DNA of 64,000 bases from NCBI GenBank assembly GCA_018368455.1, contig JAGZEG010000004.1, positions 124,001 through 188,000 of the forward strand. Reading direction: 5' to 3'. The notes below the pieces were generated by a model. The model was not told the DNA's origin and made no database searches. It worked only from the letters and a program-made list of their open reading frames with translations. Shown here piece by piece: positions 27,885 to 37,134 of this stretch (positions within the stretch are counted from its first letter, which is position 1; the number at the start of each line of letters is the position of its first letter). Source of the DNA: Coriobacteriia bacterium. Lineage in GTDB: Bacteria; Actinomycetota; Coriobacteriia; Coriobacteriales; UMGS124. A program made the translations under genes and the position numbers.

Positions 27885-29045
27885 ATGGCTTCCCTGCTTT
27901 TCGCGAACATTTCTCGTCGCTCGTTCGCCGCGCTTGCTGCTGCCGGCGTCGCTGGGCTGGGCCTGGGGGCTCACGCCTTTGCTGCTGAGTCGGCCAAGAA
28001 GGACGCCAAGGCTGTAGCTTCCTCGGCAGCTGACAAGGGCGCTTCTACTTCCGCCGCCAAGGACGGCGCCACGAAGACGGTCACGGACTGCGCTGGTCGT
28101 ACGGTCGAGGTTCCCGCGCAGGTCAACCGCGTCGCTGAGCTGCATCCGCAGGCAGGTCAGATCGTCGTGCGCCTCGCCGGCGCCGACAAGCTCGTTTGCG
28201 TCGACACGGTGTTCTCGAAGGCGTATCTCGCTGACTCGGGTACGAGCTCGCAGAACTTTGACGCCCAGACGCTCGAGACGCTCAAGGCCCTGCCGGTTAC
28301 GAATGTCTTCATGAAGGGCGCTGACAAGGAGGCCCTTGTCTCCTACGCTCCCGACGTCATCTTCACGCTCGATGGTGACGGCAACGCCGACGAGCTGCAG
28401 AACACGATCAACATCCCGGTCGTCTGCCTGGCCAAGTCGCCGGTCGACAAGGTGCTCGAGGCGTTCAAGGTTGCGGGCGAGGTGCTGAACAACGAAGCCG
28501 ACGCCCAGGCCATGTGCGACTGGTGGGAGGCCGCCTCGCAGCGCATCGCTGATGACGTTGCCGACCTGGCCGCCGACGAGCGCCCGACGGTCATGTACTG
28601 TGGCAAGAACGGCGAGCCGCTGCAGGTGCCGGGTAAGGACACGATCTTTGCGCGCAACATCGTTAATGCCGGTTGCACGAATGTTACCGACGAGCTGCAG
28701 GACACGGGCAACGAGTCCATCGACGTGAGCCTCGAGCAGGTCATCGGCTGGGATCCCGACTACATCGTGTGTGCAACGCAGAATGTCGCCGACGCTATCA
28801 TGTCCAACCCTGATTGGGCGTCGCTTAAGGCCGTCCAGAACGGCACCGTCATCGCGCCGCTGCGGTATGCCGGCTTTGATGGCTGGTTCAGCGTGCTGGG
28901 CACCGACTGGCTCAACGCGTTTGTGACGCGCGGTGGCGACGCGGCCTATGTCGACCAGCTGCACCAGGACATGCAGGACTTCTTCCAGATCTTCTACGGC
29001 ACCCAGCTCACCGACGAGCAGCTCGAGGCCGTCGCGACGGCGTAG
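27885..29045 (+). CDS. Tat-exported ABC-type substrate-binding protein, orphan
   Basis: 386 residues from the ATG at 27885. A twin-arginine signal (NISRRSFAALAAAGVAG) is followed by an Ala/Lys/Ser linker and a FecB/BtuF-type binding domain starting KTVTDCAGRTVEVP. GADKLVCVDTV and a C-terminal DWLNAFVTRGGDAAYV follow. No permease or ATPase is adjacent, so it may share a transporter encoded elsewhere in the genome. A TTG two codons upstream is a less likely start. Ligand unknown. Confidence 0.8.
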   Translation: MASLLFANISRRSFAALAAAGVAGLGLGAHAFAAESAKKDAKAVASSAADKGASTSAAKDGATKTVTDCAGRTVEVPAQVNRVAELHPQAGQIVVRLAGADKLVCVDTVFSKAYLADSGTSSQNFDAQTLETLKALPVTNVFMKGADKEALVSYAPDVIFTLDGDGNADELQNTINIPVVCLAKSPVDKVLEAFKVAGEVLNNEADAQAMCDWWEAASQRIADDVADLAADERPTVMYCGKNGEPLQVPGKDTIFARNIVNAGCTNVTDELQDTGNESIDVSLEQVIGWDPDYIVCATQNVADAIMSNPDWASLKAVQNGTVIAPLRYAGFDGWFSVLGTDWLNAFVTRGGDAAYVDQLHQDMQDFFQIFYGTQLTDEQLEAVATA

Positions 29046-29091
29046 CTCTGCCGGCACGACGGCCCTTTTGGCCACAGGCGTCATGTTTTCG

Positions 29092-29173
29092 GCCCGGGAC
29101 TGTTCTCCTGCGCTCAGCCAGCTTCGCCGCAAACACGCAGCTGGCAAACTGAGTCAGAGGAACAGCCCCGGGC
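29092..29173. repeat. Long imperfect palindrome between convergent genes
   Basis: Outer arms GCCCGGG (29092-29098) and CCCGGGC (29167-29173) continue inward with CTGTTC/GAACAG, CTCAG/CTGAG and CCAGC/GCTGG, giving about 25 paired bases around a loop of roughly 17. It lies between the convergent binding-protein and NrfA-like genes and most likely terminates both, though T-tracts are poor. A smaller hairpin (GGCC CTTTT GGCC) sits just before it. Confidence 0.6.
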
Positions 29174-29186
29174 TGGGTCTAACTTT

Positions 29187-30422
29187 CTAGGCGAGCGAAT
29201 CCAGGGACGCAATCGCCTGGTCGAGAAGATCTGCTGCCTTCTCCTGATAGAAGCGCTCGGCGGCGGGGTTGTGCGCGACTTTCTGTCCCGGCTTCTCGGC
29301 CGATCCGTGGGCATACACGTTGTACCACTTGGCGGTCGCGTATTGCTCGCGCGCTTGCTCCAGCGTCTCCTCGTCTATACCGCCCTCGCTGGTAGCTTTG
29401 GCCAGCAGTTGCTGGGCCTGGGCAATCTTATCCTGGACAACCTGTTCCTTCTCGCCAAGATCGGCCTCGGCCGTCTCGATGAAGGTACGCATCTCATCGG
29501 TGTTATCGACGCCCTGGTCCTTGTGGCAGGTGAGGCAGAACTCCAGGGCCTCCTCGTTCTCGAGCGGCGTGGATGACGCGTCGTGCGAGGTGTACTCCTG
29601 ACCGTCCTCGTTCGTTTTCGTGGGCATGTGGCAGCTCACGCAGGTGAGCCCCAGCTTTTCGTGCACGCTGCCCTGGAAGATCTCGATGTCGGGGTGCTGC
29701 GTGATGAACACGTCCGCGCCCGTGTCCTCCTCGTGGGTCGCTTGCACGCCGTCTTCAAGGAAGGCCTGCTTGAGCGAGTCGGGATCGAAACCGTAGCGAT
29801 AGGGGTCGATGCTCGCGATATCGCCTTCGTAATCCGCTAGCCACGAGCGACCATAGCGCCCAACGGCGTTATGGCACTGGCCGCACACGGCCTCCTCCGT
29901 GCTGACCTGGCTCAGGGTCGTCTTGCCGATGAGCTGGTAAAACGCAAGGTTCGGATGAAGCGTGCCGCCCGGTGTGCCCTCATGGCATATGCCGCAGTCC
30001 CAGTACTTGCCGTTGCCGACGTAGTTGGTCGCATCGGTGGCAAACGCCTGCTTGCCCTCTTGTGCGTAAAGTGCGTTGAAGTCGGTCGATTTGCAGGCGA
30101 TGCACGCCATGGACGAGGTCGGCTGCGGCAGCATGGGCTCGACGTGCTCTGCCAGCGTGGCGTGCGAGTGCACATAGCCGTTGTCCTCATCTTCCGCCTG
30201 GCTGGTTCCTGACATGAAAGAGCCTACCTCGTCGGGGAAGATGTCGGCATAGTCCTCGGCGGTGTACTGTGCAGCTTCGCTTGGCAGGCTGGCGGAGATG
30301 TTGCTGGGAGAATCTGCTTGCTCCTGCGCTTGGCTATAGGCAGGATGGCATGCGATAAGCGCTGCAGCGCCGGCGAACGATGCCGCCGCCACGATCGTCA
30401 TCGCTTTTCTGGCAATGTTCAT
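29187..30422 (-). CDS. nrfA: Pentaheme cytochrome c nitrite reductase-like protein (NrfA family)
   Basis: Probably reduces nitrite to ammonia outside the membrane. From the ATG at 30420-30422 it is 411 residues. It has five c-heme sites: CIACK (107-111, the CXXCK heme that marks the NrfA active site), CGICH (143), CGQCH (180), CVSCH (261) and CLTCH (296). QHPDIEIFQGSVHEKLGLTC is also NrfA-like. The signal region contains LIAC, which fits a lipobox, so it may be lipid-anchored. No NrfH partner is visible. Other substrates are possible. A TetR gene lies upstream on the same strand. Confidence 0.83.
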   Translation of the reverse strand: MNIARKAMTIVAAASFAGAAALIACHPAYSQAQEQADSPSNISASLPSEAAQYTAEDYADIFPDEVGSFMSGTSQAEDEDNGYVHSHATLAEHVEPMLPQPTSSMACIACKSTDFNALYAQEGKQAFATDATNYVGNGKYWDCGICHEGTPGGTLHPNLAFYQLIGKTTLSQVSTEEAVCGQCHNAVGRYGRSWLADYEGDIASIDPYRYGFDPDSLKQAFLEDGVQATHEEDTGADVFITQHPDIEIFQGSVHEKLGLTCVSCHMPTKTNEDGQEYTSHDASSTPLENEEALEFCLTCHKDQGVDNTDEMRTFIETAEADLGEKEQVVQDKIAQAQQLLAKATSEGGIDEETLEQAREQYATAKWYNVYAHGSAEKPGQKVAHNPAAERFYQEKAADLLDQAIASLDSLA

Positions 30423-30605
30423 GGTGCCGCCTCTTTCGTGATCATCAAGTAGAAAATGCACAACTTTAGTGACATACGCATGACATTTTTAAGATGCGCG
30501 CATGATGACCAAAAGGCAATGTGCAGATGGGGCGATCCGTTCAGCAAAAGACGGATTGCTAAAAGTGTTGATTAAGCCCGATGCGGATGAGGCTTTGGGG
30601 GCGTA

Positions 30606-31160
30606 TTAGCTCTCCTGTTGCCCGTTGATGTTCCGCAGCGAGGAGAGCCCTCCGTCAATAAAGCGGGCGAGCAGGGTCTGGACATCTAAAAAGCGGGCGT
30701 CGCCCTTCCATCCCAAGTGCTGGTTCACTGCAAGATTGCCGTGAACTATGTGGGCGAATAGGATGCTCGCGTCCTGCTCGGAGAGCCCCGTCGCTTTCAT
30801 GATGGTGGGGACGACCTCGGGGGTACTCCGATCGATGATGCGCTGGGCGACCCAGGGAGACGTGGCGGGGTCTTGGTACAGCAGCAGGTCGTCTTCGGTC
30901 GACGGGGCTCGCTGGCACATGGCGGACGGTTTTTCGCTAACGAGGGGAGCGGCGTCGAGTGCGGCGTCTATGAGGGTGTTCAGCAGAGCGAATTTGTCCT
31001 CGTAGTGCAGGTAAAACGTCCCGCGACTTATGTCTGCTCGCTTGCAGATGTCGGCGACAGACATTTTTGCGAAGCCCTTTTCTCGCATGATCTCGAAGAA
31101 GGCGTTGCGGATGGCTGCGCGTGTGTAAGCCGCCCGTCGATCGCTGCGCTTCTCCTCCAT
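30606..31160 (-). CDS. TetR/AcrR family transcriptional regulator
   Basis: 184 residues from the ATG at 31158-31160. The helix-turn-helix (about 33-52) reads MSVADICKRADISRGTFYLHY, a typical TetR DNA-binding region (quoted in part). The ligand domain is not diagnostic. It is 184 bp upstream of the NrfA-like gene on the same strand and downstream of a flavoprotein gene on the same strand, so either neighbour could be its target. A palindrome next to a possible -10 box upstream suggests autoregulation. Confidence 0.85.
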   Translation of the reverse strand: MEEKRSDRRAAYTRAAIRNAFFEIMREKGFAKMSVADICKRADISRGTFYLHYEDKFALLNTLIDAALDAAPLVSEKPSAMCQRAPSTEDDLLLYQDPATSPWVAQRIIDRSTPEVVPTIMKATGLSEQDASILFAHIVHGNLAVNQHLGWKGDARFLDVQTLLARFIDGGLSSLRNINGQQES

Positions 31161-31217
31161 GGCGAGCCCCCTGCCTTCGTGGGCACATTCACGATCTTGC
31201 ACACCCATATACGCTGA

Positions 31218-31236
31218 CAGACACATGTCTATTATC
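31218..31236 (-). promoter_or_regulatory. Candidate TetR-type operator and -10 element
   Basis: AGACACATGTCT (31218-31229), a near-perfect palindrome, lies directly downstream of GATAAT (31236 to 31231, read on the minus strand). This arrangement upstream of the regulator start at 31160 would allow autorepression. Confidence 0.35.
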
Positions 31237-31336
31237 GAGTGTAACACGCAAGAGCAGGCAGTAGGGGAAACTCGCGACGGCTCCCCCCTCCAGCTCCGAG
31301 CGACAGCGCGCGTCCAACCCCGTGACGCATACAGAA

Positions 31337-31421
31337 GGTCCGGGGCACTTCCCCTGGCGCAGTTCTGCAGCCGCGCCCTATGCGGCGAAGCTGTTTGAGC
31401 ACAGGGGAAGTGCCCCGGACC
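31337..31421. repeat. 20-bp perfect inverted repeat with inner stem
   Basis: Arms 31337-31356 and 31402-31421 are exact reverse complements over 20 bp (core CCGGGGCACTTCCCC). The 45-nt loop holds a second stem (GCCGC with GCGGC). It is 36 bp past the stop of the flavoprotein gene (minus strand) and before the TetR gene. It could terminate that transcript, although no T-tract follows. Its arm length exceeds ordinary terminators. Confidence 0.7.
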
Positions 31422-31456
31422 GGATTGGTGATCCTGCGAGGAAGTTTTGGCGCCCG

Positions 31457-33205
31457 CTACTCAGCGAGGTACTTCGCGACTTCCTTGCCGCACTCGCGGC
31501 CCAGCGTGATGCAGAAGCCCAGGCTGCAGCCGGGGATCGGCGTCACGTACTCGTAGCCAAAGCGGCGGCCGCAGTCGTTGCCCGAGACGTACAGGCCGGG
31601 GATCGGCTCGTAGTTCTTGTCGACGGCGCGCTGCTGGCCGTCGGTCAGGATGCCGCCCATCGTCACCATCGTCTCGCCGAGCTGCGGGTCGAACTTCACG
31701 GCGTAGAACGGTGCCTTGTCCACGGGGAACAGCACTTTCTCGTCACGGCCGAACTGCTGGTCGACGCCGTCGGCGCAGTACTGGTTCCAGTCTGCGATCT
31801 GCTGCAGGAACGCGTCCTTGGCTGCGCCTTCCAGGCCGAGCTGACCGGCCAGACCCTCGAGCGTGTCATCGGCGATGAACTCGGCGCTCGTCATCGGGCC
31901 GCCCATGGGGCCGTCGTCCTTTTTCTCGGGCTCCTCATAGGTGCCGTTGAACTTGGCGTAGGCCGTGTCGAGCGACTCGCGCAGCGCGGTGATGTTCTCG
32001 TCGGTCGCGGAGAAGCCGGCGTGCTGTGGGATGGTGTACTGGCGATACTCGGTGAAGTTGTCGTCGCAGATGGCAAACTTCGTCTTGCGCGTCTTGAAGA
32101 TGGCCTGGTAGCCGCGCTGCTCAGAGACGGGGTAGTACTCGTTGCAGAAGCGCTTGCCGTTCTCGTCAACCCAGACGGCCTGCGGCAGCACGTTCATCTT
32201 GCCGGGGACGGACAGCCCCTTCATGTTCATGCCGGCCACGGGTGTCGTCTCGAGGTGCGCGCCGGCCCAGTAGGCCATCTGCACGCCACGGCCCGTGTTG
32301 TACGGCATCATCGAGGTGAGCTGCTCGCCCTCGACGCAGGCGTTGGCCATGTCGGGCATGAAGTCGTTCATCATCTGCTGGTTGGCACCGAAGCCACCGC
32401 ATGCGCAGACGACGGCCTTGCAAGTGAACTTGACGAACGAGCCGTCCTCTTGCTTGGCGACGAGGCCGGCAACCTTACCGTCCTCCATGATGATGTACCA
32501 GGCCTCGGTGCCGAACATGAACGTGGCGCCGGCCTCCTTGGCGAGCTCGCGGTTGTAGCCGTGGATCTTCGTCTGGTTGCACTCGCCGTAGAACGAGCAG
32601 ACGCTGCCCCAGAACTTGATGCCGGACAGCTCGTCCATCTGATGGGCTGTCTTGGGGAAGAAGGCCGTCGTCATCGTGGCGAAGTCCTCGTCGGTCAGCG
32701 CGGAGAGGTACCAGTTCGTGGCCTCGGCGGAGTTCTGGGCGAACTTCATGACGAGCTCGGGGTTCGGCTGGTTCGAGGTGATCTTCATGAAGTTCTGGTA
32801 GAAGACGACCGGGTCGATCTCCTCGACGCCGCGCTCCTTAAGGATGTCGGAGTTCAGCGACGCAAACTCGTTGCCGACGGCGTTGAACGTGTCCTCGGGC
32901 TGCTTCTCGATGAGGTAGACGTTGGCGCCCTCCTCGGCAAGCTCACGGCAGGCGGTGATGCCGGCGAAGCCGTGGCCGCAGACGACGGCGTCGCACTCGA
33001 TCTCCTGGGCGAACTCCGTGACCTCCTCGGGGGCGATGTGCCAGTCGGTTTGCTCGGCGGCGTCACCGACGGCAGAGGTGGCGGGGGCGGCGCCGGCGGG
33101 TGCGGGGCCCTCGGCGGCGAGGGCGGTGGAAGCAACGCCAGCCAGCGCGACGGCAGAAGCGGCGGCACCGGCGGTCTTGACGAAGTTCCTGCGGGTGAGT
33201 TCCAT
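31457..33205 (-). CDS. Tat-exported fumarate-reductase-like FAD flavoprotein 1
   Basis: 582 residues. A twin-arginine signal (LTRRNFVKTAG) with an AEGPAPAG cleavage region and Ala/Pro linker precedes an FAD-binding motif DAVVCGHGFAGITACRE (72-88). A flavocytochrome-c/urocanate-reductase-like capping domain follows, ending YVSGNDCGRRFGYEYVTP and PGCSLGFCITLGRE. These enzymes reduce an electron-acceptor double bond outside the membrane. The substrate cannot be read. AAAGGATG precedes the ATG. It diverges from a membrane-LuxR regulator (33550), the usual partner in Eggerthellaceae. Confidence 0.85.
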   Translation of the reverse strand: MELTRRNFVKTAGAAASAVALAGVASTALAAEGPAPAGAAPATSAVGDAAEQTDWHIAPEEVTEFAQEIECDAVVCGHGFAGITACRELAEEGANVYLIEKQPEDTFNAVGNEFASLNSDILKERGVEEIDPVVFYQNFMKITSNQPNPELVMKFAQNSAEATNWYLSALTDEDFATMTTAFFPKTAHQMDELSGIKFWGSVCSFYGECNQTKIHGYNRELAKEAGATFMFGTEAWYIIMEDGKVAGLVAKQEDGSFVKFTCKAVVCACGGFGANQQMMNDFMPDMANACVEGEQLTSMMPYNTGRGVQMAYWAGAHLETTPVAGMNMKGLSVPGKMNVLPQAVWVDENGKRFCNEYYPVSEQRGYQAIFKTRKTKFAICDDNFTEYRQYTIPQHAGFSATDENITALRESLDTAYAKFNGTYEEPEKKDDGPMGGPMTSAEFIADDTLEGLAGQLGLEGAAKDAFLQQIADWNQYCADGVDQQFGRDEKVLFPVDKAPFYAVKFDPQLGETMVTMGGILTDGQQRAVDKNYEPIPGLYVSGNDCGRRFGYEYVTPIPGCSLGFCITLGRECGKEVAKYLAE

Positions 33206-33549
33206 GGGTCATCCTTTCGAGTGGGTACGGTTGTGTGAGGGCGCGGGGCTGTGTGGGCCTCGACGCCTGCGAACGATCCCCACGATATGGCTGCGTGTCC
33301 ACAACGTACCATCGCGGAAGGTGCTGAGCGTGGGGTAGGCGCGTTCCGAGACACCCTCAAGGTTTCCGCGAGTCTGTGGGTATTGACACGATGACCTGCG
33401 ATGATGGATTGTCCCGTGATGCAGATCGAGCTTTCATGAGATCCCTTCGCGACGTCTTGATCCCATGCGGCCACCGGCCACCCACATCCGAGGAGAATGC
33501 GATCGAGCGCGATAGAATTGTGGGGATGTTTTTGGCAGAGGGATGCACG
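33206..33549. other. Divergent control region between flavoprotein 1 and LuxR regulator 1
   Basis: A 344 bp region holding promoters for both genes. An imperfect inverted repeat pairs GGTACGGTTGTG (33224-33235) with CACAACGTACC (33300-33310), one base bulged, next to the flavoprotein start. This is a candidate site for the adjacent LuxR regulator. In-frame ATG codons upstream of 33550 (for example 33376) could lengthen the regulator, but they lack ribosome sites. Confidence 0.4.
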
Positions 33550-35025
33550 ATGCCGGACGACGGGGGCGACGAGGCCATGCAGAAAACGATGGGACGAGCG
33601 CTGCGATTTGTGTCGCTGACGGCGTTTCTCACGACGCTGCTCATCTACTCGCCGAACATGATGGCGTTGCACGGTTCCGACACGACGGAGCTCACGAGCC
33701 ACTTTGCGGAGCCACTGCTGCTGGCCACGTTCCTTGTGGCCCTGCTCGTCGCGCTTGTTCCGGGGCTTCGCCGAGCGGTCGCCACGCGGGGCGTTGGTCT
33801 GGCGTCTTTTGTGCTGTACGGCGTGGGCGAGCTGACGTTTGCCGCGCTACTGTTGCTCCAGCCGGGTTGGGGCGCTCCGGTGGCGACGGCCGCCTCCGTT
33901 GTCGCCGCGGGCGCACTCGTGCCGGTGTGCACCGCGTGGGTGGACTGTCTGCGCGGGTTTGACCTGCGTCGATGCCTCCAGATGCTTGCTCTGGCGTTTG
34001 CGATCTCGGCCCTGTGCAACATGGCGCTGACGGCACTCGGTGCCCCGTGGTCGCTGCTCGCCTTCATGGCACTCGTGGTCGCTGGCGTTGCCTGGCCGGC
34101 GCTGGGTCTGGCACGTGGGACGACGGGCGGCCCCCGCGCGTCGCTGCATCCTCAGGCTGTTGAGGAGGGCGCACCTGGAGAATCAGCTCCGTCCGCCCAC
34201 CCATATCGCGCTGCCGCATCGGCGTTTCTCTCGGTTATGGGCGTGCCGCTGCTTGGCATGGCAATCTCGTCGTTTGCGATGGGCGTGCAGCCGGCTTTCC
34301 TTTTCGGCGAGGTCGTCGACGCCCAGCACCTTGGCATGCTCGTGGCTGACGCCTTGCTGCTTGCCGTGGCGATTGCGTGGGGTCATGCGGGGCGGCGACC
34401 GTTGTTCTCCCTGCTCTACCAGGTGCTTCTGCCTGCCTGCGTCGCGCTGGCGCTCGTGCTGTGCTCCTTCCCGGTTGACAGTCTCGTGCACGAGGTTGGG
34501 TTGGCTGCCATTTACGTGTTCTACTCGATGGTGAGCTGCGTAGGCGTTGCGGTTGCCGCAGCCACGGCGAACGCGGGCGAATTCTCGCGGTCAGGCATGG
34601 TTGCGGCGCTCGTCGCGGTGTTCTGCGGGACGGGCATCCTCGGCATATTCCTGGGCGCGCAGGTGGCCGACCTCATCGACAACAACGCGCTCGTGCTCAT
34701 CATCCTCACGGCAGCGTATGGGTGCTGGCTGCTATTGAGCGGCTGTCTCAAGTCGTGGCGCCTCATGGTGGACACGGATGCTGTGCAGGGCGCGCGCGGG
34801 GAGTCGCTTGACGAGCGCATCGCGCGCCTTGCTGCTCAGGCGGGGCTCTCGCCACGCGAGACGGAAGTGCTGGGCTTTGTTGGACGCGGTCACAGCTCTG
34901 TCTACGTCGCTAAGACGCTGCTCATCTCGGAAAGCACGGTCTACACGCATGTGCGCAACCTCTATCGCAAGCTTGGCGTCGGGACGCGCGAAGAGCTCAT
35001 CCAGTTGCTGAACGGTCGGGCGTAG
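33550..35025 (+). CDS. LuxR-family regulator with polytopic membrane domain 1
   Basis: 491 residues from the ATG at 33550 (AGAGGGATG site). About 12 hydrophobic segments span residues 20-400, resembling a major-facilitator-like sensor. A cytoplasmic LuxR helix-turn-helix follows, with SPRETEVLGFVGRGHSSVYV and STVYTHVRNLYRKLGV. Such fusions are expanded in Eggerthellaceae and sit beside Tat flavoprotein genes, which they are thought to control in response to the substrate. Here it lies between flavoprotein 1 (divergent) and flavoprotein 2 (229 bp downstream). The start is uncertain. Confidence 0.82.
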   Translation: MPDDGGDEAMQKTMGRALRFVSLTAFLTTLLIYSPNMMALHGSDTTELTSHFAEPLLLATFLVALLVALVPGLRRAVATRGVGLASFVLYGVGELTFAALLLLQPGWGAPVATAASVVAAGALVPVCTAWVDCLRGFDLRRCLQMLALAFAISALCNMALTALGAPWSLLAFMALVVAGVAWPALGLARGTTGGPRASLHPQAVEEGAPGESAPSAHPYRAAASAFLSVMGVPLLGMAISSFAMGVQPAFLFGEVVDAQHLGMLVADALLLAVAIAWGHAGRRPLFSLLYQVLLPACVALALVLCSFPVDSLVHEVGLAAIYVFYSMVSCVGVAVAAATANAGEFSRSGMVAALVAVFCGTGILGIFLGAQVADLIDNNALVLIILTAAYGCWLLLSGCLKSWRLMVDTDAVQGARGESLDERIARLAAQAGLSPRETEVLGFVGRGHSSVYVAKTLLISESTVYTHVRNLYRKLGVGTREELIQLLNGRA

Positions 35026-35254
35026 GCATTGCGCTCCGGTTTACCCCCTGGCTCCTTGACAGAAAACAAAACGGCATCGCACCAGCTCAGAGGTGTGGTT
35101 TATGCCCGGGTTATACAGATACACCGCCCGGTAGATGCTCTCTGGGGCGTCATGCGGCATCGTACGGCCTCGACGCGTTGAGACAGCGCGGCGCAGGCAC
35201 GTCCCATTGCGGGAGTGCGCAGGCGCCGCCCACCACGAGGAAGAAGGATCACGC

Positions 35255-36889
35255 ATGACCGCCCACTCCATCGCCGACCAGAACATCGATCGTCGCTCGC
35301 TCGTGAAGGGTGCCGCTGGCGTCGCCGCCGCGAGCCTCGCTGTCAGCGCCATGCCGCTGACGCACGCTGTTGCCGCTGAGGAGGCCGCGAGCAACCCCAT
35401 GGTTCCGAGCTTCCTCGTGAAGCCCGAGCCCATCACCGAGTTCGCCCAGACGTACGAGTATGACGTCGTGGTTGTCGGTGCCGGCGAGGCTGGTCTGTCC
35501 GCCGTCCACACGGCGCTCGAGGCCGGTGCTACGGTCGCCTGCCTGCAGAACACCGACACGGCTTTCACGACGGGCAACATGGCCGCCTCCGTTGACACGA
35601 CGCAGACGAGCCCGGCCGGCGTTGCCGCGTGCGTTTCGTTCATCAACTGGAAGAGCGACTACCGCTCGAACCTCGACCTTGTGCGCTCGTGGGCTGAGAA
35701 CTCGTTCGAGGCTCTGAACTGGTGGGCTGATGAGGCCGCGAAGGGCGGCGTCGAGTCCCAGGCGTACGACACGACGCTGACGTACAACGGCTACGACATC
35801 TACCTGCACGCCAACACGTACTTCCATTGCAAGGGCGCGCACAACGACGCTGCGCAGATCATCTGCCAGGCCGAAGCCGAGGCTGGCGCCGAGTTCTTCT
35901 TCAACACGCCCGCCGTCCAGCTCCAGGTCGCCGAGGACGGCGCCGTGACCGGTGTCATCGGCCAGGACGCCGACGGCAACCACCTGCTCTTCACCGCCAA
36001 GAAGGGCGTCATCATGTGCACGGGCGACTACTCGGGCAACAAGGAGATGCGCGAGTACTACTGCCCCGACGTGCGCGGCTTCAACGACAGCGTCATGCTG
36101 CGCGACGGCAGCGGCTACGCCATGGGCATGTGGGCCGGCGCCGTGCTCGTGCCGCCGACGCACACGAAGATGATCCACGGCGAGGGCTCCCCGGTGCGCC
36201 TCGAGATGCCGTTCCTCTTCCTCGACACGACGGGCCACCGCTTCATGGACGAGAACTGCGGCGGCCGCATGGGCTATCTCAACAACTACGGCCGCAAGTA
36301 CATCGCCCAGACCGGCTTCACGAACTCCAACGCCGCCAAGATCTGGTCGATCGTGCCGTCGAACTGGGCTGACTACATCGACGAGTGGAGCGAGGTCAAC
36401 CCCTACGAGATCTCGACGCACAACGCCTACCGCGACGTCGACTCCAGCAAGTGGCTCTCCGCTGACACGATCGAGGGCCTGGCCGACGCCATCAACTCCT
36501 ACATCGATGAGAACGAGTGGGGCACTGAGCACATGGACGCGGCCACGCTCAAGGAGCAGATCGACCGCTACAACGAGCTGTGCGAGAAGGGCGCCGACGA
36601 GGACTTCGGCAAGGATGCCCGCTACCTCGTGCCGATCGACGGCGCTCCCTACTACGCCGTGCCCCGTGGCTCCAACGGCGTGCCCGCCATCCTCTCCGGC
36701 CTCATGTGCGATGGCAACGGCCAGTGCCTCAACATCGACATGCAGCCCATCACCGGCCTGTACGCTGCCGGTAACGCCGCGGGCCAGTTCTTCGGCGGCG
36801 TGGACTACCCGATGAACATCGAGGGCCTCTCCATCGGCCGTGCCGTGACGTCGGGGTATGTCCTCGGCGCCTACGTAGCCTCCCTGTAG
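35255..36889 (+). CDS. Tat-exported fumarate-reductase-like FAD flavoprotein 2
   Basis: 544 residues from the ATG at 35255 (GAAGGA site). It has a twin-arginine signal IDRRSLVKGAAG, an FAD motif YDVVVVGAGEAGLSAVH (69-85), a helical and capping region, and a C-terminal FAD motif ITGLYAAGNAAGQFFGG followed by GLSIGRAVTSGYVLG. It is an extracytoplasmic flavin reductase of the fumarate reductase/KstD superfamily with unknown substrate. No cytochrome gene is adjacent, so the electron donor is encoded elsewhere. Sequence is clearly different from flavoproteins 1 and 3. Confidence 0.85.
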   Translation: MTAHSIADQNIDRRSLVKGAAGVAAASLAVSAMPLTHAVAAEEAASNPMVPSFLVKPEPITEFAQTYEYDVVVVGAGEAGLSAVHTALEAGATVACLQNTDTAFTTGNMAASVDTTQTSPAGVAACVSFINWKSDYRSNLDLVRSWAENSFEALNWWADEAAKGGVESQAYDTTLTYNGYDIYLHANTYFHCKGAHNDAAQIICQAEAEAGAEFFFNTPAVQLQVAEDGAVTGVIGQDADGNHLLFTAKKGVIMCTGDYSGNKEMREYYCPDVRGFNDSVMLRDGSGYAMGMWAGAVLVPPTHTKMIHGEGSPVRLEMPFLFLDTTGHRFMDENCGGRMGYLNNYGRKYIAQTGFTNSNAAKIWSIVPSNWADYIDEWSEVNPYEISTHNAYRDVDSSKWLSADTIEGLADAINSYIDENEWGTEHMDAATLKEQIDRYNELCEKGADEDFGKDARYLVPIDGAPYYAVPRGSNGVPAILSGLMCDGNGQCLNIDMQPITGLYAAGNAAGQFFGGVDYPMNIEGLSIGRAVTSGYVLGAYVASL

Positions 36890-36911
36890 CAGACCGTAGC
36901 ACACCGCCTAC

Positions 36912-36989
36912 TTCGTTGGGGTCGGGCTTGCGTATGCAATACGCGGCGCCCGGCCCCGCCTCGTATTCGGCGCACTACGGCAGCTACAG
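36912..36989. repeat. 78-bp palindrome-bearing repeat, copy 1
   Basis: A unit starting TTCGTTGGG and ending CAGCTACAG that recurs at 37135-37213 with only a few differences. It contains GCGTAT-GCA-ATACGC inside outer arms CGGGC/GCCCG, so it folds like a REP element or terminator. It begins 23 bp after the flavoprotein 2 stop. The similarity extends to a shared block ACAGCACTCCATCTGC 22-24 bp downstream in both copies. Confidence 0.8.
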
Positions 36990-37032
36990 AGGCACCGCCG
37001 CGTGGCAGCGACAGCACTCCATCTGCGGCGTT

Positions 37033-37075
37033 GCCCGGCGGCTTACGTAGCGTCTAGTACGCTACGCCGCCGGGC
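37033..37075. terminator. Strong hairpin between the 78-bp repeats
   Basis: GCCCGGCGG (37033-37041) pairs with CCGCCGGGC (37067-37075), and CGTAGCG (37046-37052) with CGCTACG (37060-37066), around loop TCTAGTA, with a 4-nt bulge. Probably part of the transcription end of flavoprotein 2. It lacks a T-tract. Confidence 0.5.
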
Positions 37076-37134
37076 GCCTTGCATCTGGGGCACTGTGAAA
37101 CTCCAGGTGAGATGTGCCTGTGGCGTGCTGCCAT

